64,000 nucleotides of DNA from NCBI GenBank assembly GCA_008973525.1, contig WACJ01000502.1:2914001-2978000 (forward strand), in the 5' to 3' direction. Positions within the stretch are counted from its first letter, which is position 1; each line of letters begins with the position of its first letter. Positions 31,875 to 41,763 of the stretch are shown here, piece after piece. Below the pieces are notes generated by a model, which saw only the letters and a program-made list of their open reading frames with translations, made no database searches and was not told the origin of the DNA. Source of the stretch: Stenopsyche tienmushanensis. Lineage: Eukaryota > Arthropoda > Insecta > Trichoptera > Stenopsychidae. A program made the position numbers and the translations under genes.

Positions 31875-34435
31875 ATATCATAATGGCATATTCTTATTGT
31901 TCTTAATCAAATTTTTCTGTAACAAAGTCTTCAAAAAGATGTCCAAACTTCCTCAATTCAATTTGTATTCACTATGGTTCAATGGTTTTTAGATGGTCTT
32001 GATTATTAATATATTCTAATTAAGGACTCTCCATGCATCCGTTGGTGCGTCAATGTACCAGCATAAGCAAGATTGTGTTTATTCAAAGGAACAATGAAAA
32101 TCAGCATTGCATCATTGCTGAAAGACTTAATATGCATCACAATAGAACCCTCAGACAGCATCCAATTTTGACATTTGACAGAAGATCCAACCAAGCCAAC
32201 ATAAACAAGAATTGGTATGTAAATTCGGAAGGAATCACCTCGGAGGGGTCAAAAATGACTCGGAGACTGCAACGTGGAAACATTACCGAGACATCCGAAA
32301 TGGATTCCCCATTATATTAAACAAGACTCCTGCATAACCCATTAATAATTCATGACTCCCGTTCTGCTGGTAAACGACGTGGTAAACTGCGCCACCCAAA
32401 TGTATTCACGAATTTATAAAAAAAAGCATTGGAAGGCTCCACAAGGGAGGAGATTATATCGAAGAAGACGCTTCCACAAATGGATATGACAAGTTTGTCA
32501 TAGCGGGATTATTTCCATTGAGAGCCTGAAGGCGCTTCTTAAAATAATATCATCCAAGACTTTCATCCCGAAAAGCTTTCATGTCGAGCTTTCGAGGGAA
32601 TGTTTTGACGTGTGTTATGATGAATTCAGACGACGTATTTTTTACCCGAACATATCAAATAATTACGACTGTGCAATATTGAGAGACACGGCGAATCCTG
32701 GCGAACGGCGGACTAAGCCACATCCTGGAAGCACGTGCAAATCGTAAAAACTATATTTTATGGCATCCAGCTGAGCATCTCAAGTCCCTTATTAAATTCC
32801 GGACTCATATGAGGATATTTGTGTTTGGAGGTAACATCGTCCGAGTATCTTCGGCAGCACTTTGGACAGTGTTACGGAACAAAAATAAAATAGAAGCACT
32901 TGAAGAGGTCCCAAACGCCGAGTGCTCATTTCGAGTGCAATGAATTAAAGAGCTCCATTATGCTTGGAACTTGTGAACCCATTATATTTTATCTTGTTTG
33001 CTTGGCTATCTAAATTTGTCTTCTTGGAATAGAACAACGGTAGCATCTCTCAAACATGAGAAAAAATGCCATAAAGATAACCCAAAGTGAAATATCCCCG
33101 CGTCGACCCTAAGAAAAAAGCATCAATATATTTGTACGATGGACGGCACTAATCAATTTTTATCATAAATTCGTCGATTTGAGTTCAATAAACTAAACCA
33201 TCTAAAAAAAGGGATTTTATAAATAGGCTTTTTAAATGATCTTTTATTTAAACTCCATAATAAATTTATATTATATACAAAATCGAATTTTTTCAACATT
33301 TTCACGGGTATAACGAGCAATTTTATATTGAAATATTCGATAAAGTTACTTTTTAATGCAAATATTTCACAATCATAACAAATTTGATAAAAATGATACC
33401 GTTAAAATAATGGATAAACATTAGAGAATGATCGAATAAGTAGAAATCGCAATCGATTGCTCGTTATAACCGAACTTCGCCGTAGTTCTGCTCTATCATT
33501 CTCGATTTATTGCAACAAAAAAAAGATGCAGCATCAACAAGGACCGTCAAAAATACGAAGAGATAAAAATAATGATTTAATCTACATTTAATAAAAGAAA
33601 ATGTGTGGCTTTTTGCGTTCGCGCACAAAAATAATTTGGCGAGAGTGGATATTCGATTCAGCGCTTTCGGCGCAAATATTAAAAAATCCTATTAATAAAA
33701 CAAAGGGCAACCTTTTGAGCTGTTAGAAAGACAAACTTTACCCACATAAATTAAATTTTCATTATGATCATACGTGAAATAAAATATAATTCGCATTTTT
33801 ACGTGCTCCGCCGAGCCACCATTATATCCCATTTTTTAAAACACACGAACGTAAGTTTTTGCCAAGCTTGCGGGGCTTTCATGCCGAAATATCGAGGATT
33901 TAAAATATTAATCTGTGGCTAAGTAGGAAAAAAATTAAAGCCATTATCTTTTAAATTTCACAATGTGTATAAATATGCTAATCTTGCTTAAGCTGATTTA
34001 AATCAGTTTTTATCGTCTAAATATTAATGAATGAGGATCGATATGATCAAAATTATGATCTGATGGGATCTCTGCTAAGTTATGGCCACTCGCTGTTCCA
34101 AATGATTGACGCATGTCTACTATATATAAATGATTAATATTACGGTTTGTAAACATTTTTTCATGTTCAGATATTTGAACTCGCGAATATCTTTAACAAT
34201 CACACTGTTGATTCGTAGTTAAAGTAATAGTTTGATGTTAAATTTAAATATTATAGGAGTGTTGTCAATGGTTTGATAACAGTAGTAAGATGACATTAAA
34301 TCCTGTACATTTGTTATAAATATTGAGGTTCGTATGTTGAATATAAATTGAATGAATTGCAAGAAACACGACAAAATAATATTCTACGGCATTGTAAATA
34401 AAGTGCTGTTAATGGGTAATAAAAAGGTACAATAA
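31875..34435. other. Non-coding stretch, nothing recognised
   Basis: About 2.5 kb of AT-rich sequence. A 95-codon frame at 32033-32320 has no recognisable domain, and the sequence after it is broken by stops. No transposon ends were noticed. Confidence 0.4.
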
Positions 34436-34439
34436 AAAA

Positions 34440-35157
34440 GGACTATTTCACAAAAAAATATTTGCATAGGAAAATATACGTGTAAAAATTTTAAGCTGCT
34501 ATTTTAACTCGAAATCGGATTTTTTTTGTGTTTGTTTTTATGTGATAGATACGTTCTACGGGGAGTAGCACAAAAAAATCGCATAAAAAAGAATAGGTTC
34601 CATTATTTTTAAAAACCGCATAACTTCAAATCGATGTGTTAGAATGTACCAAAAATCGCATAAAAAAAGTTTTTATAATAACATAAAACTAAAAACACAA
34701 TACATATTTATCACTAAATTGCTTTATTGAAATATATTTTAAACGATAATCTAAAAGATAATAATCGGCATGATTTATGAATTTGACCCATATCGTTTTC
34801 ATCACTGTATGAAATAACCAGTCCATTACATGCAGATGTTGAATGTAAGGGTTCCCTACAATTAGAATTGGTCTTAATTTCGTCATCCTTCTGTGTTTTA
34901 ATTTGAAAGCTCGTTCAGAATTTGAGTTATGCACAATAAATAGATTTTATAATTTATTGCAAAGTTGACTAGCTTCTTGTATAATCTTCAGAGTAAGTTC
35001 TTCCATTTCAAAATCATCTTCTATTTCTACGCTGCTATGTAAAATCGAACCGAGAATATCATCGTCATTCAATGGAGTATCCTCAATCGCGCATTCGCAT
35101 AAAAAAAAGTTCCATTACATTTGAAAATTGCATAACTTCAAAATCGCATTCATTCAA
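34440..35157 (-). mobile_element. Pogo/Tigger-like element remnant (family T) with transposase tail
   Basis: Both sides carry family T end sequences: AAAATCGCATAAAAAAG and ACCGCATAACTTCAAATCG on the left, GCATAACTTCAAAATCGCAT on the right. Between them, on the minus strand (about 35100 to 34960), an open frame reads DTPLNDDDILGSILHSSVEI, then EDDFEMEELTLKIIQE and a stop. An acidic tail of this sort is seen at the C-terminus of Tigger/pogo-type transposases. The assignment rests mainly on the ends. The rest of the transposase is gone. Confidence 0.45.
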
Positions 35158-35485
35158 TTAAACTGTGTGGCAGGATGATCGCCAATGTGCGAGCAAATAT
35201 CAGTGATTCAGAAAGAGCACTCTTGTACATTGAAGTTGGAGAGAGACAGAGACGGATAAAACGTAGCGCAATTCGGTAACTGTGCATGCGAGACAGAGAC
35301 GGAGAGCTTCCTGCGTACATCGCACAATTGTTAACCCAAATTTATCGACTAATAATGATGTGTGAATGATATATTGAATCGATTTCAAGTGTATTTTTAT
35401 GTTTACTTAAATAATTGACCGAATGTTTTGTGCTATCGACAGTTGTATATTTATTTAACTCGTTCGTCGCTGCGTCCACCAGATA
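35158..35485 (+). repeat. TTAA-B MITE copy
   Basis: It starts TTAAACTGTGTGGCAGG, then GATCGCCAATGTGCGAGC, ATTCAGAAAGAGCACTCTTG, GAGACAGAGACGG and CGATTTCAAGTGTATTTTTA, ending in the core (GTGCTATCGACAGTTG, TTTATTTAACTCG, CGCTGCG). It aligns with the first two thirds of 37267-37822. The right end was not found. It begins immediately after the pogo-like remnant. Confidence 0.65.
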
Positions 35486-35489
35486 TGCG

Positions 35490-36680
35490 TGTCTTCGAAG
35501 TCCGATTCTTCGAAAAGCGAATCCAGTGTCTCATTGTTACGTATTTCTATAACGACTTGAAAATGTTAACTTTATGAACATCTTTCTATAATGTCTTCCT
35601 TATGCTTCTTCTTTCTTCTGTTTACGCTCCGAATATCGGTTCCGTGAGAAACAACACCGAATGGCGGACAAGCAAATATAGAATCTTAGACTATGAAGAA
35701 TTCAAATTATCTCACGACTCAAAGGGTTTATATAAAATAGTAGAACTATCTTTCAATAAGATTAAATTACAAAATTTAAATTGAATTTCTAAAAAAAGTC
35801 TTGATCCTATAATGTATACATATCTACATCAAATAATATTTAAATATGTGCATACTTTTGAAGTTGTCGATTTAGAACTAGTTATCCCTAATGTTCTGAG
35901 CTGAAGAATGTTATCCTCAAAACAAATTGAAAGGCTTCGGGGGTTGTTGCTTGTCTATCCATGCTATTTGCAAACTGTGAACAGACATCCGCTCCAAATG
36001 CAATCTTGAACATGTTTCTGGCATTTGGACATTTTTGAGACTACATAAGTTATGTGCAGCAAATCACCACACAGTGAGATCTACCTCAACAAAAAATCGG
36101 TTAATCTTGGAAAGCATCCCGATTTAAATTTACGACCGCCGACAGCTTATCGCTGAATCCCATAACTATTCCGTGTGACAGCCCTGGAGTTATGGCGGCT
36201 GATAAAAAGGAGGGAATTCGTTATGGCAGTGCGTCGGATATCAGTCGAGGAGTTATCAGTTGTAATAATTGAGGCCCACGGAACACAGATGTGGAGCATC
36301 TGCGTTGTAAGGGTGTGCCGCACCGCGTGGGCCGACACGTGCTAATGCTCGAGCTTTGCAGTAAAATGACTGCAAAGAAGCAAAAATAGACGCCACTTGC
36401 GAATACGTGACTGCTTCCGGCCACAAATGAACACATCGAATGCCAGATGCCAATACACCAACATAACTGAACAGTCAACAGCTGCCATCGAGACAATTAA
36501 TCCTAATGATAATAACGAAAATGTACTGAAAAAATCAACAAATACAATTTTCAAACAATGGATAACACTCTTAATTTTGTAAATTATGCCGAGCCAATTT
36601 GACGCAATTTGATAAGGTTTGTAAGAACGATATTTACAAAATTCAAAAGTGAACATATTACAATGAAAATAGATCAGTAA
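35490..36680. other. Non-coding stretch, nothing recognised
   Basis: Several overlapping minus-strand open frames of 61-104 codons lie at 36147-36656, none with a known domain. They overlap in different frames, which argues against real coding. No repeat shared with the rest of the window was noticed. Confidence 0.4.
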
Positions 36681-36771
36681 TATTAACCTTTTGCGGTCCC
36701 TAAATATTAGGTTGTCTCATAAATTTCTTTCGACAAAATTCTGACAAAATTGGGCTACATCAAACGTTCAG

Positions 36772-37266
36772 ATGTGTGGCTTCCTTCCTTTTTTAAAGAG
36801 ACTTGTCACTGGAGATGAAAGTTGGATAATTTATGAGAATATCCAACGTAAACGGTCTTGTACCAAAGGTACAGAAGCTTTAACTGTAGCTAAACCTGGC
36901 CTACATCAAAAAAAAGTTTTGCTATGCATTTGGTGGAACTGGAAAGGGGTAGTTTATTATGAACTACTTCAGAAAGATGAAACGATCAATTCAACAAAAT
37001 ATTGTTTCCAACTAGACAATCTAAAGGATGAAATTGCCAGAAAACGGCCAGAATTAGCGAACAGACGAGGTGTTGTTTTTCATGACGTAACGCCAGGCCT
37101 CGTGTGTCTTTGCTCGTCAGAAATAAATTATTATCATTTGACTGGGATGTTTTACCTCATCCTCCATACTCTCCGGACATTGCCCCTTCAGATTATTTAT
37201 TTCTTTCATTGAAAAATTCTTTACGTGGTAAAAATTTTAATTCAAAAAATGATATAAAAATGTACC
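36772..37266 (+). pseudogene. Mariner family B transposase, catalytic domain remnant
   Basis: An open frame of 146 codons (36772-37212) carries the mariner catalytic core: the first aspartate in RLVTGDESW, the tryptophan-rich KVLLCIWWNWKGVVYYELL strand and the second aspartate in FHD. One extra base right after that aspartate (about 37085) shifts the frame. Coding continues in another frame with LFSFDWDVL-like sequence (read SFDWDVLPHPPYSPDIAPSD), which contains the third D of the mariner D,D34D triad, until it is cut by the TTAA-B insertion at 37267. The N-terminal helix-turn-helix region is absent. All three aspartates survive but the protein cannot be made. Confidence 0.85.
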
Positions 37267-37822
37267 TTAACCTTTTCGTGAGTACTTACGGAAATATCCG
37301 TTTTGACCTTCACTATTCAGAAAGAGCACTCTTGTGCATTGAAGCTCCGAGGCGGACAGAGACAAAGAGAACTTAGCGCAGTTCGGGAGACTGAGACGGA
37401 TAGCTTCTTCATATGCATCGCATGATCGTATAGATCGTTAAGCCCAAATTTATCCACTTATAATGATTTCGATTTCAAGTGTGTTATTTGTTTACGCAAA
37501 GAAACGACCGAATATTGTGTGTTATCGAGAGTGTTTGTTTATTTAACTGCTTGCTGTTCTTCGCTGCGCGTTGAATGAGTCTTTGTCCAATTATCATTTC
37601 CTTCTAAAGGAGGAGCACTTGAATCGATTTTTTGTGCATTGTTTATGTAAAGAAATGAAGTGGTATTGTATGCACTATCAAGTGCTCATTTACAATTGAC
37701 TCTGCCTCGAATTGAAGATTATCTTACGCTGATTAGGAGCTGACAGAAAGTAATCGGTGTAAAGCGATTATGACATCAACGACTTCATCGATTTTAAATT
37801 TGCTCACTTACGAAAAGGTTAA
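37267..37822 (+). mobile_element. TTAA-B MITE, complete, inside the mariner
   Basis: The ends are TTAACCTTTTCGTGAGT and ACTTACGAAAAGGTTAA, with TTAA duplicated at 37267-37270 and 37819-37822. The uninterrupted sequence is seen in the other family B mariner at 30966-30985 (GTACCTTGATCAATATTTTG), so exactly one four-base site was duplicated. The element holds a GATTCAGAAAGAGC-type 5' module, the shared core (TATTGTGTGTTATCGAGAG, TTCGCTGCGCG), and a 3' part with TCATTTCCTTCTAAAGGAGG and GGTGTAAAGCGATTATGAC. TTAA targeting is the mark of piggyBac-superfamily transposases. Non-coding. Confidence 0.9.
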
Positions 37823-38439
37823 TCAATATTTTGCCAACAAACCTGGGAAATTTTGGCAAGAAGGCATTATGAGGCTTCCGTAGGGATAGAGAAAGGCAAT
37901 AGAACAGAATGGATCATATATTATTCAATACATTTTTATGTAATACAAATTATCGTTTATTTTTTTCTTAATATGAAAACGAAAGAAACTTATGTGACAC
38001 CCTAATATTTTAGACATTTTTATGATAAAACGTTTTTTTTTTTCAATTTTAAGTTATTATTAAAACACTATTATTTAAGACGCACGCCTGTGTTTTAGGA
38101 TTTTATCCGGGCAACAGCCGCTTTTCTTTGTATCTCTAGCAGGTAGGCAAAACAATATGAAGGATCATAAAAACCAATATTCCTTTCCAAATACTGTCCT
38201 AAACACGATACGCAAAATAAAATCACTTGATTTTAAATCAGAGTGAGGAAAAAATATATAGAAACAAAATGTCGAGCCATACTCGACATAGGACCGCAAA
38301 GAGTTAATGAGTAAAAAACCTTATATGCTGCCGTTTTTCGACTAGGGGTTGAACACCACAAAGGCCACAAAAGCTATATATTAAATTTACGATAAAGTGT
38401 TACCATTAAGATATGTCGATTTTGATTAACAAAATGTAA

Positions 38440-38690
38440 AGATAACCCTAAAGCTGGAAAACCCTTAAATCTTGATGACGACGTATTTGAGAGCCATAAT
38501 GGAAACAGATCCTTGATTAAATATCGAAGAATTATTACAGGGGATGCATTCACCATAATCAACGGCTCAAGAGCATTTAAAAAGTATCGGGAAGACGAAT
38601 CGAATGGAATTTGGATGCCGCACGATCTATCCGATGATAAAAAAGGAGAGCGACGAAACACGTTCAAAGTTTTGATGTCAAGATAAAAGG
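38440..38690 (+). pseudogene. Mariner-like transposase fragment
   Basis: The plus strand reads SRAFKKYREDESNGIWMPHD then LSDDKKGERRNTF and VLMSR. The WMPHDLSDDKK stretch matches the conserved W-V-P-H-E/D-L region of mariner transposases, as in the family C copy at 48090-48160. Only this segment is recognisable; no ends were found. It may be a very old remnant of a further mariner family. Confidence 0.5.
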
Positions 38691-38879
38691 TTCGTTTCTT
38701 TCATCATTGGCACATTTACTAAAGGATAAGCTCTTTCGAAACGTAACTGAATTCGAATATTTGTACATATTTTGATTCAAAGCTAGAATTTGTTCGATTG
38801 TTCGTGTTATCTTGCAAATAGGAGTTTGTTTGAATCATTTAGATATTCGCATCATTCTTATCGTTGATCAATTTTGCTA

Positions 38880-38985
38880 TTCCCATTTGATTCTTCTGGA
38901 ATGGCGTCATTAGCCGAGTATCATCACTTCTTTGCAAAATCTACAACAGGCTTGCACGGTAACCCTGTCCTTTTATTTTTGCAAC
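38880..38985 (+). repeat. Diverged relative of the solo LTR 3' end
   Basis: AGCCGAGTATCATCAC and GGCTTGCACGGTAACCCTGT parallel AACCGAGTATCGTTAC and GGCTTGCACGGCAACCCTGT at 30797-30865, in the same order. Short and diverged; probably a fragment of a related LTR. Confidence 0.4.
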
Positions 38986-39039
38986 ACATTGATAGGCAAA
39001 AATAACTGAACAACAGAAAGCGTTGAAAAAATGTTGAAA

Positions 39040-39180
39040 ATTAAGAAATACTCCGAAGTAATGAACGAATGTGTGCTATCAACAGTATTAAGGTTCATTT
39101 ATTGAGTCTGGTTCATTATCGAGCTTGTTACATGCTGCGGCGGAGGTGACAGAAAAGTGGATTTACATTAGAGCGTAGCG
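39040..39180 (+). repeat. Fragment of the TTAA-A/B core
   Basis: GAAGTAATGAACGAATGTGT, GCTATCAACAGTATTAAGG, TTCATTTATTGAG and CATGCTGCGGCGG match the shared core and its upstream module. No TTAA ends were identified. Confidence 0.6.
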
Positions 39181-39189
39181 TGTATGTTC

Positions 39190-40610
39190 TCAGATTTGAA
39201 AGGGTTAAACAATATAATATTGCAATGTATACCATGTTTGAAATTGTACCACCTTCTACTAAAACAAAATGGCTTATATCATTTGAAAAGTCGTCACGCG
39301 TGAACATTATACGGTGTTGACATATAGGCGTCGCTTTTGGATGACCCTCCCGTTTTGTACGAATTCTTCGAGGCGATTAAGCAATAATGCAAAACTATTT
39401 ATTACGCTTGGCTTTAGTAAGCTTTTGGAAATCATAAAAATAGATCCGTTCATTTTCGAGCATATATTCTACATCGGTTTATCTTTTGTCGCGCGAGAAA
39501 GCCATCAGACGAGACTCGAAAAACATTTTCGATGGCCTTTTATGGTTTCAAATGTATCCTTTTATTGAGACGATATTTAATTGTCTGGAAGTCTTTTTTC
39601 TTCGCATCATCCCTTCGATATTTTTATGTATTGCATTTTTTTTGCCGCCGGTTTGATATATTGTATACACTTTTGTGCGGGTAATATTTCTAAGGAAAAT
39701 ACTAGGGATTCTTTGAAAGATATTAAATATGAAAATAGAGTATCTATATAGTTTATATTCTGAGAATTTATTGCGTTTACCTGAGCACTGTTCTACATCC
39801 TTATTGAACGGGTATTTTCTGATCGATCATTTACTGAGAATTTCGCACAAAGGCTACATACAATTGACAATTTGTTCTTCCTACATTATTTACATTGAAA
39901 TAGTGATATTTAAAATATGTTTTAGGGGTGGATTTGGGATAATTATCGCGACAATACACGCGTGTAGGCTAAAGTTTGGGTATATTCAGGGTCGATTCGA
40001 TCCTGTCGATTTTGATTTAAATCGAACTAAAATGGGGATGTCATGGTATGGAGTACCAAAATTATACAAGAACACGTCGAGCGTCTTGTAGTCTTATGCT
40101 CGACTGATTATTTGAATGTTTGTATAGGGCCCGTTGAAGGTTCAAGTCTGCAGATGAAATGGAGGTGAGGTTGTACAGATAAACAAATATTTTCCGTCCT
40201 CGAAACGGCTTACAAAATTAAATTGAAGTTGTCGAAATTTGATCCTGTCTTAAATGAATAAAATTGAATTTAATAATAAGGAAATTTAATTAGCGCCAGG
40301 ATCAGTCCAGAACGCCATTTAGTCATCGCCAGACTTAGTTCCGTCAAATCCAGAAATAGTCGTCTGTTCAGCGAACTATCCGGTGCATAAACAAACTACC
40401 CGGTGTTTACGAAGTGCTTTTAATAGCTATTTTTATTAATCGTGAAAATCGGTGTTTATGAACCTCGAAATTGTTTTTTTGAACGTTTAACGGCCGATTC
40501 GGTAACGTTTATGAGAAAATCGTTAGTTTTTGTGGTGCACCACAATAGAGCCGAATAGACTATTTATTGCATATTGCTTGCACTGCTGACGCCATAAATC
40601 GTTTATTATA
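39190..40610. other. Non-coding stretch, nothing recognised
   Basis: Plus-strand frames of 84 and 120 codons at 39314-39568 and 39729-40091 have no recognisable motifs. The sequence around 40300-40560 is a little richer in GC without a visible element. Confidence 0.35.
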
Positions 40611-40673
40611 GCTAACTATTTTAATATTAAGCTACTATCAAATCGACGTTCATAGTATGATATAATATTTATT

Positions 40674-40900
40674 ACATACGAGGCATATCCCGAAAGTAAG
40701 TGTACTAAATTTTTATATTTTTTTAGGAAAAGGGAGAGGAAAAGATGATAATCTGAAGGCGCCAAGTTAGGGGAATACGTAGTGTGGTTCAAAACATCCC
40801 AACCAAATAAGTCCAAGAGTGCCTTGGTGGCTGTATGAGGACGGGCGTTATTTTGAGTTTTTTTTTGAGGGTCTCAAAATAACATTGTGCTTACGAATAT
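40674..40900 (-). pseudogene. Mariner transposase fragment fused to its 3' end
   Basis: The minus strand reads NNARPHTATKALLDLFGWDV then LNHTTYSPNLAPSDYHLF, the mariner block around the second and third catalytic aspartates. The D of the usual DNARPH is N here and the P-P-Y-S-P-D motif is T-T-Y-S-P-N, so key positions are lost. The reading frame then runs straight into the terminal repeat (TACGAGGCATATCCCGAAAG on the plus strand at 40676), showing a deletion between coding region and terminus. A TA precedes the end. The 5' half is missing. Confidence 0.75.
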
Positions 40901-40904
40901 TCCC

Positions 40905-41060
40905 TTTCTTCGCAAAAAAAGATACAGAAAGCGTATTCTAGCACATTAAGTGCGGAGATTAGTGAATCGGAGACAGAGACGATCGTCTTGCGTTTCATAA
41001 TACACTGGTACATCGATGGCAAGGCCGTATTGCAAAGATACCCGTACACATACAATATTA
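40905..41060 (+). repeat. TTAA-A 5' module fragment
   Basis: AGCACATTAAGTGCGGAGAT, AGTGAATCGGAGACAGAGAC, CGTCTTGCGTTTCATAATAC and CATCGATGGCAAGG match the TTAA-A 5' module. It abuts the mariner fragment and lacks the core. Confidence 0.65.
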
Positions 41061-41064
41061 TTTA

Positions 41065-41760
41065 TTTAAATGATTACTTCAAACATTACATTTACAATAT
41101 ATTTTAATCATTTGTCACGTTTCAATTAAATTTCCAACCAAATTTCAAAGAATCAATTTCATTGCCCCTACACGTCTAAATATTATCAAATTCAAAGTAA
41201 TATTTGCGACCTTTTTAATTCATTATTTTCCTGCATTTATCGTTTGATTCATCCGATCCCTACGGAAGCAATGTATTATATTGAGAATTCTCCCTAGTAT
41301 ATAATGGGGATTGTATTTATTTTGCTCTTGTATTTTATGATTTTTGGTTTAACCCGACACGCTCATAGAATAAAATAAGGATACAATAGGGACTGTTAAG
41401 CTTTCAGGTAGAACAATTTGCCCGACCCAGATTCTTTGAACATCTTTGTTGTTGCAACTTTAAGCTATCATTAAAGTTGTAATTTTTTTGCTGGAGGAGC
41501 TCTAAAGCGAAACAAAGCGTTTTATGCGGAGTACGATTTTTTTATTTTTATTTCGGCATCTCTTAATATTTTTAATATTGCATCAAGGATAATGGAATAG
41601 GGTAGCTTTACGGCAGTTAACGACAAAAACGCCCCAAGGAAACCACATGATAAACAAATGATCATGCCATATGGTGTAATAAGCGCAAAAATAAATAATT
41701 TTAACTCTAATTCCTAAGTAGATTTAGTATACATTATTTAAATATAAATGCTATTTATTG
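41065..41760. other. Non-coding stretch, nothing recognised
   Basis: AT-rich with no open frame of note and no repeat shared with the rest of the window that I could see. Confidence 0.45.
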
Positions 41761-41763
41761 ATT

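Larger units (their letters stand above)
36707..38005 (+). mobile_element. Mariner family B element, host of a nested TTAA-B MITE
   Basis: The ends are TTAGGTTGTCTCATAAATTT and AAACTTATGTGACACCCTAA, with TA at 36705-36706 and 38006-38007. It is 1299 bp including a 552-bp insertion, so the mariner itself is only about 0.75 kb: the N-terminal half of the transposase is deleted. It is the sister of 29561-31150, whose deletion has a different junction. Confidence 0.85.
36683..38307. mobile_element. TTAA-C MITE, host of a nested mariner
   Basis: The left end TTAACCTTTTGCGGTCC (36683-36699) and right end GGACCGCAAAGAGTTAA (38291-38307) are an inverted pair with TTAA at both outer edges. Removing the mariner leaves an element of about 325 bp. 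The right part (from 38085) matches 2069-2290 and 20470-20694. The mariner sits only about 20 bp inside the left end. No coding sequence of its own. Confidence 0.75.

Noticed and set aside
36707..36730. TTAGG words at mariner ends as telomeric repeat
   Set aside because: TTAGG occurs once, as part of the mariner terminal repeat TTAGGTTGTC. There is no tandem array.
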